Source: Prorocentrum cordatum (taxonomy: Eukaryota; Sar; Dinophyceae; Prorocentrales; Prorocentraceae). From it: a DNA stretch of 64,000 nucleotides. This document shows positions 40,519 to 50,543 of the stretch, piece by piece. The notes beneath the pieces are model-generated. The model had not been told where the DNA came from, did not search any database, and worked only from the letters and a program-made list of their open reading frames with translations. Position numbers and translations under genes: made by a program. The stretch is from the NCBI GenBank assembly GCA_963575745.1, contig CAUYUJ010011159.1, positions 293,083 to 357,082 on the forward strand, read 5' to 3'. Every line of letters begins with the position of its first letter. Positions within the stretch are counted from its first letter, which is position 1.

Positions 40519-41757
40519 ATGGCTGGGGCAAGAGCCATGGGGGATCCTTTATTCAGCACCTCATCCCGGGGGTCTCCCAGCGCGGACTCGCAGTCGGTGT
40601 CTGCCCGCCTTCTGCGAGACATGTTCGGCGGCTCGGATGGCGAGGCCACTGAAGGTATGACGCTCTATGTTGAAGCCAGGGTTGCTGTGGGCGTTCGGAC
40701 CGTGGCCGCCGCCGCTGCGAGTCCGCAACAAGCCAACCATGGAGGTTTTGCAGCGGGCGTTGGCGCCGCTTGCGGCACCCGCAGAGCAGCGCGAGATCCA
40801 GGCAGCATCGCTTCCTCCAGAGATAAGGGCTTGCAAGAGCCGTCGGCATCGCCTCCAGAGATCAGGGCCTGCGAGATCCAGACAGCATCGCCCTCTCCAG
40901 CACAGGTGCATCCAGCATCAGCATCGTCGCTACCTCCAGGGAGCGTCGGAGACGGCGGAGCAGCTCGAGGGCCTTGCGGCGTGAACGTCAAGGTCAAGGT
41001 CATGGCCAATGACACCATCAGCGCCGAGGGCGTCAAGGGTGGTGGCATGGGCAAGGGGAACAATGACACATTTTCGTTCATCACAGATCGCCTGGGGCTC
41101 GACCTTTCACGCGGGGGACCGCCTACCGACGTTGTCGAGGGCCGAGCAGGATGCGGCGACGGTGGCGACAAGGCCTCTGGAGTTCGGAGCCCGAGGGCCT
41201 TTGCAGGGGTCGATGGCGGCAGCGCATTTCAGTTCGCGAAGGTCGCCTGTTTCGACGACAACGGCAAAAGAGTGACAGCGCCTGCCAGGCGTCGCATGCG
41301 CTCGCGCAGCCGGGAGACGCGGCTTAAGACGACGCGGGAAGGCGCCCGGGAGGACGCTCGACAGGTGCTTAGTGATTGTCGCGGCATGCAATCGATGTTT
41401 GTACACCAGCCCTTCATCGACATCGACGTTGGTCTAGTGATGAAGCGCGTGCGGCACCTCCACGATCGCGCCGTCGCCTCTGGGCGCTCCGTCTACATCG
41501 GCACGACGAGCGACCCTTCATGGCGATGGAATGGGGGATGGGGGTGGCGAGGAAACGACCGAAGCTTCATGAGCGGGCACAAGCTCAGCTACGATGAGAT
41601 GCAAGTGGTCGCGTCCTTCCCCGACAAACAATGCGGAGAGGTTGAGAAGCATGTGATCGCGCACTTCCCCCGCGCTGACAACAAGGTCGCGTCGCAGCAG
41701 GGGCTTGCGGTCAGGCACTGCGTGTACAGCTTCGTATATGTATGTAGGACATTATGA
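40519..41757 (+). CDS. GIY-YIG-like protein with low-complexity N-terminus
   Basis: 412 codons. The first ~270 are low-complexity (Ala, Ser, Gly), with a basic Arg-rich patch near residues 255-275 (ARRRMRSRSRETRLK) that could be a nuclear signal. The C-terminal ~120 residues look globular: RSVYIGTTSDPSWRWNG, SFMSGHKLSYDEMQVVASF, EVEKHVIAHFPRADN, FVYVCRTL. YIGTT, a following Arg, a Glu near the end (VEKHVI) and an Asn recall GIY-YIG nucleases, though the order and spacing are loose. Role unknown. The 10-base gap to a DinoSL relic supports this ATG. Confidence 0.5.
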   Translation: MAGARAMGDPLFSTSSRGSPSADSQSVSARLLRDMFGGSDGEATEGMTLYVEARVAVGVRTVAAAAASPQQANHGGFAAGVGAACGTRRAARDPGSIASSRDKGLQEPSASPPEIRACEIQTASPSPAQVHPASASSLPPGSVGDGGAARGPCGVNVKVKVMANDTISAEGVKGGGMGKGNNDTFSFITDRLGLDLSRGGPPTDVVEGRAGCGDGGDKASGVRSPRAFAGVDGGSAFQFAKVACFDDNGKRVTAPARRRMRSRSRETRLKTTREGAREDARQVLSDCRGMQSMFVHQPFIDIDVGLVMKRVRHLHDRAVASGRSVYIGTTSDPSWRWNGGWGWRGNDRSFMSGHKLSYDEMQVVASFPDKQCGEVEKHVIAHFPRADNKVASQQGLAVRHCVYSFVYVCRTL

Positions 41758-41987
41758 GCGCCATTTGCGAAGCTGCCCAGCTCCGCTGTCCTGTGCGCGC
41801 AGTGGGCACTACCCAGACGTGGTACGTGGTGGGGGAAGCTGCCCCGTTGACCGTTGACCGTTGACCAACAAGGGACATTGGGGCAAGGGACAAGGGCCTC
41901 GAGTGCGCCAGTGCGCCAGTGCATCCAGCGAAACATTACAGAATTCCTAAAGCAACTCGCAGCTCCACAGCAAGCCAGCAAGCAGCA
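41758..41987. other. Spacer with short tandem duplications
   Basis: GTTGACC repeated three times (41846-41869), GTGCGCCA repeated (41903-41919) and CAGCAAGC repeats (41968-41990). No gene. Confidence 0.5.
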
Positions 41988-42000
41988 AGCCATTTTGGCT
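41988..42000 (+). other. Possible spliced-leader relic (13 bases)
   Basis: AGCCATTTTGGCT is an exact match to the central 13 bases of DinoSL. The flanks do not match. The core is self-complementary at its ends (AGCCA/TGGCT), so chance is less unlikely than for a random 13-mer. It lies ~100 bp before an ORF that ends in poly(A). Confidence 0.4.
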
Positions 42001-42089
42001 TCCACTCTGTTCAGAATTCAAGTTTCAAGTGCAAGCGCCACGCGCTACGCGCTACGCTCTGGATAAGATAAGTAAAGCACAATCAGCAC

Positions 42090-42639
42090 ATGGATTTCGT
42101 TTCCGATCGGTCCAGAGTTTCGAGTTCCAAGTCCCTCTGCCACTGCCTCTGCCCTTGCCTCGTCATCTCATCCGAGCCATCTCCTGCCGCCTCATCTCAC
42201 GTTCTGCATATGGCTACCTGTGTAGTTCTCACTGGCTATTATGTCTCAAGAGCAGAGTCGCGCGGGCACCGCACATTCGTTAGCGAAGTTGCTGCAACAG
42301 ACAGGTCACGCATATCTGGGAGAGTGATGTACCAGTTCCAACGGGAAATCGTAAGAAATCGTAACAATTCGACGGGACGGCGACGGGGATCATCTTTTGT
42401 GGTGATTGAACAAACTGCACAACAACTGCTGAGGGCAGAAAGGATGGACTTGGATTGGTTGCTTCCATGTCCTAAAAATGCCTCTCCAGCGGAGTTCAAC
42501 AGACGGAACGACCTGCTCGAAGATAGTTATCGTTGGAAATGTCCAGGCAAGAAGCTCAAGGGCAGCAAGACAAGATTCGCCAAGCTGCCAGTGGAGTTCA
42601 AAAACGTGCAACCAGTGAGAACTACCGTGGGGAATGTTT

Positions 42640-42641
<2 letters not shown>
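42090..42641 (+). CDS. Hypothetical protein ending at a poly(A) tract
   Basis: 183 codons from ATG to TAA. N-terminal third Ser/Cys-rich; from ~residue 45 a varied soluble sequence (MATCVVLTGYYVSRAESRG, ISGRVMYQFQREIVRNRN, LLPCPKNASPAEFNRRND, GSKTRFAKLPVEFKNVQ). No family recognised. Two bases after the stop begins 315 bp of nearly pure A. With the possible SL relic upstream, this reads as a reinserted mRNA with a very short 3' UTR. Confidence 0.45.
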
Positions 42642-43397
<756 letters not shown>

Positions 43398-44360
43398 AGG
43401 TTCCATTTATCAGATCACCCAGCTTTCCTGTAGCGCAAGCACCTCGGCTCAAGGCATTTCTTGCGGCGCCTGCAGGCTGCCATGCCAGGAATGGGGGGCA
43501 GCGCAGGGGGGCCTCCTGGCCCATGTCCAGAAACCGCCATCATGGGCCCTGACACTGGACGCATTGATGCTCCATGGCTACAAGTTAAGGAGTACGTTTA
43601 GAAGACGAGTGGAGAACCTAATGAGCCCTGGTGGTTTTGTTCACCGCGCGACAAATGGGCAGCCCCGACGCACCAGATTTCGCAGGACCACATCAATAAT
43701 GTAAAGAATAAGCATCTCTGGCTCCATGATGCTTGTCCACAGGGTTCTGATGAGCACAAGACCGCATGGTGCTCTACCACCATGAGCACTGTGGAGCTCC
43801 ACTCGAGCTACGCCCAGAAGCGGGAAGACGATGAAGCGGAGGACTGGAGGTCGACGAAGAAGGCCAGGGTCAAGGCCAGCGAGGGCAGAGGAGAGCAATG
43901 GCAAAGTGAAGGCCATCAGCAAGAAGCTGGAACAGCTGCAGGACAGAACAACTGGAAAAGCTGGAACAGCTCAAGGGCTGCGTCATCAGGAGCTGCAACA
44001 GCAGGAGCTGATACAGCAGGAGCACAGCAGCGGCAGCAGAAACTTACGCAGCAGCAGCAGCAGGACGGGCTAACCACCATTATCACCACGATGCTCAGTT
44101 TCTTGACCAACGCACAGAACAAGGACGAGAAGATGGATGAGATTCTGGCTCTCCTGCGGGCACAGGGACAGATGATCGCGGCTCTCCTGCGGGCACAGGG
44201 CAACCTGCAGAAGAAAGTCGAGGAGCTCGATCAGAAAGTGGAGGAGCTCAAGCAGAAGGGCAAGCAGCAGCACCAGTGAGCTCAGCAGCAGGACAAGTGA
44301 CCTCGCATGGGCGTCTGGTAGCCGATGTCGGAGGCGTGCAGCCTGGCTCGCGTGCTGGCT
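43398..44360 (+). pseudogene. Zinc-finger/coiled-coil gene, copy A
   Basis: ATG at 43482 opens a frame to TGA at 44277, broken by one TAG at 43599-43601. Before it: Gly/Pro-rich start and DAPWLQVKEYV. After it: PWWFCSPRDKW then HQISQDH, a CxxC...H...H finger in copy B whose second Cys is Arg here. The C-terminal half is Gln/Ala-rich and ends in a coiled coil (LQKKVEELDQKVEELKQK). Copy B (47749-48720) matches over ~960 bp, including the flanks. TCCTGTAGC (43426-43434) and GGCTCAAG (43446-43453) just upstream may be a stretched DinoSL relic. The shared downstream segment includes CCTCGCATGGGCGTCTGGTA. Confidence 0.6.
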
Positions 44361-44570
44361 CTTTCGCCGCGCTGGCGCGGCGCAGGGGGCTGGAATATGG
44401 CTCCTGAAGTTTTGGAAGGCTCTGGATTTGTTCGCAAATTGGGTATGCTCCTTATGGCCCCCACAGCGCCCACCTGTCGGAGCCCCACCTCGAGCTCGAT
44501 CCTCGACTACTTCGTTTTGGGAGCAGGTGTTGTTATATTGATTTCAGGCGCTGACTTCGTGCGTCCACGG
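44361..44570. other. Unique sequence downstream of copy A
   Basis: A short varied open stretch (GWNMAPEVLEGSGFVRKLGM) that does not match copy B. No family recognised. Confidence 0.3.
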
Positions 44571-44990
44571 AGTTCTAACATATCATGTTAGAGCTCCCAC
44601 GGAGCTCTAACATACGATGTTAGGGCTCCATTGGGGCTCTACCGTAATCGAACATGCGATGTTAGAGCTCCCAGGGGGCTCTAATAAAATCGAACGTGCT
44701 ATGTTAGAGCTCCGTTGGAGCTCTAACATGCAATGTTAGAGCTCCCTGGGAAGTCTAACATGCAAGGTTAGATGTGCCAGGGAGTTCCCTGGGAGCTCTT
44801 ACATCACATGTTTCAGCTCCCAGGGAGCTATATACATGACAGGTTAGAGGTCCCACGGAGTTCTAGCATACGATGTTAGAACCCCCAAGGGGCTCCAACA
44901 TATTCTAACTTGCTATGTTAACAGCATGTTAGAGTTGCCCCCATACTCGATGGGACCTCTAACATAGCATGTTAGAGCTCCCATCGAGCC
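44571..44990. repeat. S3 palindromic satellite
   Basis: About twelve units of TTAGAGCTCCnnnGGAGCTC-TAACAT. Each unit is nearly its own reverse complement, so single strands can fold into hairpins. Confidence 0.85.
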
Positions 44991-45390
44991 GTCCCCCCCG
45001 CCGTCGTCGTCGTCGTCGTCGTCGTCCCATTGGGCACGTCCGCATGCCGTCCCCCCGCCATCGTCGTCGTCGTCGTCGCCGTGATGATGATGATGATGGT
45101 GATGATGGTGGTGATGACGGTGATGGATGATGGTGATTATGGTAATGGAGATGATGTTGATTGTATATATACGATCGGATAGTCGCCATTCGAATTTATC
45201 CTTATCATTGTCATAAGCGTCGTCATCATCACAATCAGAAAAAACAGGACATCGTCATAATCACAATCAAAAAAACATCATACAACAGGAAAGACCATCA
45301 TCACATCAAGAACATCAAAAAAACACATCAACCTAAACCAGCCCTAATCCCAGCCAGTCGAGGGGGGGCGCTTCCGACGAGGAGGTCGGG
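44990..45390. repeat. GTC and GAT microsatellites with AT-rich tail
   Basis: (GTC)n at 44999-45026 and 45060-45080, (GATGATG)n at 45082-45150, then AT-rich DNA with several AAAAAACATCA boxes (45235-45330). No gene. Confidence 0.7.
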
Positions 45391-46605
45391 AGCTCTAACA
45401 TGCCATGCTAGAGCCCCCACGGAGCTCTAACATACCATGTTAGAGCCCCCATGTTGAGTTTTTTTCTCTTTTATCTGTTTTTATTTTTTTTTTCTAACTT
45501 ACTTTTAACAGCTATGTTAGGCTCCGTTGGGCTTATCAAGACTTGTTGAAGCTAACCTGGGAGCTCTAAACATAGGCATGTTTAGGAGATTGTTAGAGCT
45601 CCTCGGAGCTCTAACAATACATGATAGAGCTCCAGGGAGCTCTACATACTCTAAAATGCTATGTTAGGCTCCGTTAGAGCTCCCTTATGTTAGAGCTCCC
45701 TGGGAGCTCTAATATGGGAGCTCTATCATCGCATGTTGAGCTCCCTTTAGGAGCTCCTTTGTATGTTTGACCCCCCTGGTGCTCTTTCCTACCCGCCGCC
45801 GCCGCCCCGGCCGTTGTTAGAGCTCCCACGGAGCTCTAACATACGATGTTATGAGCTTCCAGGGAGCTCTAACATTATCTAACATGCCTTTTGTTTGAGC
45901 TCCATTGGAGCTCTAATGGATCTTTAACATACGATGTTAGTGCTCCAGGGGTGCATCTAATTTACTCTAACAGTGCTATGTTAGAGCTCCGTTGGAGCTC
46001 TTAACATGCCATGTTCGAGTCCCTGGAGTGCCAAATACATGTTAGGAACAACCTGGAGCTCGATCATCCATGTTTAGAGCTCCCTGTGAGGTCTAACATG
46101 CTAGGTTAGAGGTGCCAAGGAGTTCCCTGGGAGCTCTTACATGACATGGTTTAGCCCCCCCCCCCCCAGGGAGCTATAACATGACATGTTAGAGGTCCCA
46201 CGGAGTTCTAGCATACGATGTTAGAGCTCCCACGGAGCTCTAACATACGATGTTCGAGCTCCCAGGGAGCTCTAACATAATATAACATGCTATGTTAGAG
46301 CTCCATTGGAGCTCTAACATACGATGTTAGAGCTCCCAGGGAGCTCTAACATAATATAACATGCCATGTTAGAACTCCCTGGGGGTGCCAACATAACATG
46401 TTAGAGCTCCCTGGAGCTCTATCATGCCATGTTAGAGCTCCCTGGGAGGTCGAACATGCTAGGTTAGAGGTGCCAGGGGGTTCCCTGGGAGCTCTTGCAT
46501 TACATGTTTCAGCCGTGGGAGCTCTAACATGTCATGTTAGAGCCCCCAGGGAGCTCTAACATACTCTAACCTGCTATGTTAGAGCTCCCTGGGAGCTCTA
46601 GCCCG
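45385..46605. repeat. S3 palindromic satellite, largest array
   Basis: About 1.2 kb of S3 units, some with an ACATAATATAACATGC insert. Internal decay is worst at 45460-45800, where one-base losses disturb many palindromes. Contains (CCG)n at 45790-45805 and 46601-46627. Confidence 0.85.
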
Positions 46606-46619
46606 CCGCCGCCGCCGCC

Positions 46620-47310
46620 GCCGCCGCCCCTTAACCGTTCCACAATCGAACACGGTTAACCCCCCCCCCCCTCTCGCCAGGGGGGGGTGCTTAACCAGCG
46701 AAGTAGGGGGTCTTAACCGCTCCGCGATCGATCGCGGAACGGTTAAGACCCCCTATCGCGAGGGGGGGTCTTAACCAGGATTCGATCGATCGCGCAACGG
46801 TTAAGACCCCCTCCTCTCGCCAGGGGGGGGGGGCCTTAACCGTTGCGCAATCGATTGCGACACGGTTAAGGCCCCCCCCTGGCGAGAGGGGGGGGGGGGG
46901 GGGGCCTCCTTGACGTTTAGCAAATCGATCGCCAACGGTTAAGCCTCCCCCCTGGCGAGAGGGGTGGGGGTCTCAACCGCTGCGCAATCGATTGTGAAAC
47001 GGTTAGGGCGCTGGCCGGCAGGTCGGCGGGCCGGCGGGCGCTTAACGTTCGCAATTCTCGGTTTGCGCCAACGGTCAATGCCCCCTCTGGCGAGAGGGGG
47101 GGGGGGGCTTATTCAACGTTGCGCAAATCGATTGGCACCGCCTGCTTATTAAGGGGCGGCGGCGGCGGCGGGGCGGCGGCGGAGGCGGCGCGATTGCCTA
47201 AGTTGCACATCGATTGCGAAACGGTTAAGACCCCTGGCGGAGAGGGGGGTCTTAACCGTTGCGCAATCGATTGTAAAACGGTTAAGGGGCGGCGGCGGCG
47301 GCGGCGGGTA
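46620..47310. repeat. Second palindromic family (S4): AACCGTT / CGATCG
   Basis: About seven units made of TTAACCGTTGCGCAATCGAT then TGCGAAACGGTTAAG, alternating with CCCCCTGGCGAGAGGGGG. Both halves are palindromic: centre ATCGAT, arms TTAACCGTT/AACGGTTAA, and C-run/G-run arms around GGCGAGAG. A (CGG)n run separates the last units. Sharply embedded between S3 arrays. Confidence 0.85.
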
Positions 47311-47665
47311 GGTTAGAGCTCCCAGGGAGCTCTAACATGGCATGTTACAGCTCCAGAGAGCTATAACATGTTATGCTAGAGCCCCCAGGGAGCTCTAACA
47401 TGGCATGTTAGAGCTCCCGCTGAGCTCTAACATAGCATGTTAGAGTATGTTAGAGCCCCCTGGGGGCTCTGACATCGTATGGTACGGCTCCGTGGGAGCT
47501 CTAACATAGCACGTTAAAGCTCCATGGGAGATCTAACATGCCGTATTCGAGTTCCACGGGGGCTCTAACATGGCTTGTTCGAGCTCCCTGAAGCTCTAAA
47601 ATACCATGCTAGAGCTCCCTGGGAGCTCTAACATGTCATGTTAGAGCTCCCTGGGAGCTCTACCG
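47305..47665. repeat. S3 palindromic satellite
   Basis: About ten units ending at GAGCTCCCTGGGAGCTCTAC (47644-47663). Directly precedes the copy B region. Confidence 0.85.
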
Positions 47666-47748
47666 TGTGAGGGAAATCGATCAACGAAGGGGGGTCCCTC
47701 AAATCGCCCTGCCCCTCGGGAACCCACAAAATAGCCTCCTGGACCCCT

Positions 47749-48720
47749 CTTGGTTCCATCTATCAGGTCACCCAGCTTTCCTGTAGCGCAGGCACCTCGG
47801 CTCAAGGCATTTCTTGCAGCGCCTGCAGGCTGCCATGTCAGAAATGGGGGCCAGCGCAGGGGGGCCTGGCCCATGTCCAGAAACCGTCATCATGGACCCT
47901 GACACTGGACCCATTGATGCGCCATGGCTAGAAGTTCGCGAGTACGTTTCGAAGACGAGTGGAGAACCTACGGAGCCCTGGTGGTTTTGTTTACCGTGCG
48001 AGAAATGAGCAGCCCCGACGCACCAGATTTCGGCGGACCACATCAAGAATGTAAAGAATACGCATCTCTCATGGCATAATGCTTGTCCACAGGGTTCTGA
48101 TGAGGAGAAGGCCGCATGGTGCTCTAAGATCATGAACACTGGGGTGCCCCACTCGAGCTACGCCCCGAAGCGGAAAAACGACGAAGCGGATGATTGGGGG
48201 TCGTCGGGGAAACCCAAGCTCAAGAGCAGAGAGAGCAGAGAGCAAAGGCAAAGCGAAGGCCATCAGCAAGAAGCTGGAACAGCTGCCGGAGAGAACACTT
48301 GGAACAGCTGGAACAGCTCAAGAGCTGCGTCATCAGGAGCTGCAACAGCAGGAGCTGCAACAGCAGGGGCACAGCAGTGGCAGCAGAAGCTTACGCAGCA
48401 GCAGCAGCAGGACGGGCTAACCACCGTTACCACCACGATGCTCAATTTCTTGACCAACGCTGCTCCAAACCTTATGGCGCAGAACATGGACGAGACGATG
48501 GATCATATTCTGGACCTCCTGCGGGCACAGGGACAGGCGCTCCAGGACCTGCAGAAGAAAGTCGAGGGGCTCGACCAGAAAGTGGAGGAGCTCAAGCGGC
48601 AGGACAAGCAGCAGGACCAGTGAGCTCAGCAGCAGGACAAGTGACCTCGCATGGGCGTCTGGTAGCCGATGTCGGAGGCGCGCGGCCTGGCTCGCGTGCT
48701 GACCCCTTCGCCGCGCTCGC
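47749..48720 (+). pseudogene. Zinc-finger/coiled-coil gene, copy B
   Basis: ATG at 47835; frame open to 48623 apart from one TGA at 48006-48008, which replaces a Trp codon present in copy A. Copy A's stop is a Ser codon here. WWFCLPCEK then HQISADH gives an intact CxxC...H...H pattern. The Gln-rich middle (QKLTQQQQQDGL) and C-terminal coiled coil (LQKKVEGLDQKVEELKRQ) match copy A. It carries eight residues (APNLMAQN) missing from A. Both copies have two hits, possibly ancient; alternatively a suppressed stop or intron is involved. The same stretched SL-like bases lie at 47779-47787 and 47799-47806. Confidence 0.6.
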
Positions 48721-48764
48721 GCGGTGCGCCCGTGCAGCGGGCCAGCGAATTCGAAATAATAACA

Positions 48765-48920
48765 GATTTATGGGGTTCTGCATCTAGTAGGGCTGAAAAA
48801 ATGAGTGCGTTGAAGATTTGGATCTCCTCTTGGCGCCCTGAGGGGCGAGGATTTTCTGGCGATATCTCTTGAGGCCCTGTGGCGGGATATGTTTTTTGGA
48901 TCTCCTCTTGAGGCCCTTAG
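48765..48920 (+). repeat. Dispersed ~150-bp repeat, left copy
   Basis: ATGAGTGCGTTGAAGATTTG, then GATCTCCTCTTGGCGCCC and CTTGAGGCCC. Matches 53195-53370 at about 85 percent by eye. Confidence 0.7.
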
Positions 48921-48924
48921 GGTG

Positions 48925-49250
48925 GTTAGATGATGTTAGAGCTCCATGGAGCTGTAACATGACACGTTAGAGCTCCAGCGGAGCTCTGTCATAGCAAGTT
49001 GTCAGATTATGTTAGTCCCCTGGGGGCTCTAACATAGCATGTTAGATGCTGTGAGAGTTCCCTGGGGGCTCCAACATCGTATGTTAGAGCCCCACGGGTG
49101 CTCTAACATAGCATGTTAGATTATGTTAGAGCTCCCTGGGAGTCCTAACATCGTATGTCAGAGCTCCGTGGGAGCTCTAACATGTCATGTTAGAGCTCCC
49201 TGGGAGCTCTAACATCGCATGTTAGAGCTCCGTGGGGGCTCGAACATGTC
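48925..49250. repeat. S3 palindromic satellite
   Basis: About nine S3 units between the dispersed repeat and the ACCATAAGAAACC minisatellite. Confidence 0.85.
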
Positions 49251-49254
49251 GGGA

Positions 49255-49430
49255 CAGATGCCAGATAAAGAAACCAAGCTACCATGATAGGCTGCTCTAC
49301 CATAAGAAACCCAGCTACCATAAGAGATCCAACTACCATGAGAAGCCAAGCTACCTTAAGAAACCCAGCGACCATACGAAACCAAACTACCATACGAAAC
49401 CAAGCTACCATACGAAGAAGGATGACCGAG
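49255..49430. repeat. ~20-bp minisatellite, CCAAGCTACCATAAGAAA
   Basis: About eight units of ~18-21 bp, the last ones CATACGAAACCAAGCTAC. No coding signal. Confidence 0.8.
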
Positions 49431-49704
49431 TGACCTCACACGGGCCGCTGCCTGCGGCAGTAGCTCCTCACACGGGTAGCGTTGTCGTATAAGTCTTCTC
49501 ACAGCGGCGTGCCGCCGCATTCCCTTGTCGCAGTCCCCATCAGGCTTCCCGCAGCAGCCTCGCGCAATTATGCTGAGGCCTTCCTGTGCTGGCTCATCCT
49601 TGGGTCCCCCAGTAGGCTCTTCCAATGCTCATCCTGACCCTGGCCTGAAGTATCCACAACCGCTCTGGAGTCTTCCAGTTTCCTGGCCCGCACCATTTGG
49701 TTGT
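49431..49704. other. Upstream region of the HU-like gene
   Basis: Unique DNA without a supported gene. CACCATTTGGTTG at 49691-49703 may be a second, worn SL relic. Confidence 0.35.
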
Positions 49705-49726
49705 GCGTAGTCTCGTTTGGCTCGGG
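49705..49726 (+). other. Possible spliced-leader relic
   Basis: GCGTAG, five bases, then TTTGGCTC (49716-49723). DinoSL has CGTAG, four bases, TTTGGCTC. The ATG of the HU-like gene is 50 bases downstream. Confidence 0.45.
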
Positions 49727-49775
49727 AAGTTGTTGGCGAGTTTGCTTTATCGAGGGCCTGCCGCCTTTCTTTCCG

Positions 49776-50543
49776 ATGGCCCCGAAGGTCTTGAACCCCC
49801 GTGGCAAGAGCGAAATCGCGGTATACCGCGCCAGCGGCCATAAATCGATCTCCCCTCAGGCGTTGACGAAGAGGATATCGGTTGGGAGCGGCGCCAACTT
49901 GGTTACCACGGCGGCCATGCTTCAATCGCTTGCCATAGCACTCATTACGGAGCTCGACGAGAAGCGTGTCTTCATATTGCCAGGAGTGGGTACTTTCTCA
50001 GTGAAGAGCTCGCCAGCACGGGACGGATACATGATGAAAGTCGGCGGTGCGTGGAGGGCGGTGAAGCCTTCCTCCTCCTCCTCCTTCTCCTCCTCCTCCT
50101 CCCCCCCACCTTCTAGTTCTAATTCAGAAGTCTCGATAACCTCCGCCCTGACCCGACCGCGCCCAGGGGGCAAGGCGCCCGTAGAGGGGGGGGGGGGGGG
50201 GGGGGGCGCACCCTATTCATGTTTCACCGTGGTCGAAGACAGGGCCCCACCCCCATGTTTCACCGTGGTCGAAGACAGGGCCCCACCCCTGTGCCCCCGC
50301 CCTTCAAGGGGGAAGCCTCCGTTCTCGAGGTCGAGGACGTGGCAACGGTGCGTGCGAGAGCGCGGCCGTGTTCGGACATGTTTACTTACTTATGTGCGCT
50401 TGAAAGGAGGGGGGTGGGGGGCCGATGGGACGACGACGATGGCGACGACGACGATGACGACGACGACGCCGACGACGACGGCGGGGGGGGGCGGCTCGAT
50501 GGGAGCTCTAACGTGCTATGCTAGAGCTCCCATCGAGCTCTAA
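49776..50543 (+). CDS. HU-like (dinoflagellate histone-like) DNA-binding protein
   Basis: From ATG at 49776 (MAPKVLNPRGKSE). Residues ~27-97 (49854-50068) match the HU/HCc pattern: SPQALTKRISVGSG, an amphipathic helix (TAAMLQSLAIALITELDE), then FILPGVGTFSVKSSPARDGY, which is HU's GFGTF followed by the basic arm. The MAPK start and LPG motif fit dinoflagellate HCc proteins. These bind and bend DNA in permanently condensed chromosomes. After AWRAVKP (50068) the frame continues into a Ser tract, a G-run, a 36-bp duplication and finally S3 satellite, so the natural C-terminus is probably near 50070-50150 or behind an unseen intron. GC-rich but with normal codon variety in the domain. Confidence 0.6.
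   Translation: MAPKVLNPRGKSEIAVYRASGHKSISPQALTKRISVGSGANLVTTAAMLQSLAIALITELDEKRVFILPGVGTFSVKSSPARDGYMMKVGGAWRAVKPSSSSSFSSSSSPPPSSSNSEVSITSALTRPRPGGKAPVEGGGGGGGAPYSCFTVVEDRAPPPCFTVVEDRAPPLCPRPSRGKPPFSRSRTWQRCVRERGRVRTCLLTYVRLKGGGWGADGTTTMATTTMTTTTPTTTAGGGGSMGALTCYARAPIEL
50218..50289. repeat. 36-bp tandem duplication
   Basis: CATGTTTCACCGTGGTCGAA... repeated twice with one difference, directly after a long G-run. Confidence 0.85.
50290..50500. other. Spacer ending in GAC microsatellite
   Basis: GC-rich, then (GAC/GACGAT)n at 50430-50480. The open frames here are the low-complexity continuation of the HU-like ORF. Confidence 0.5.
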
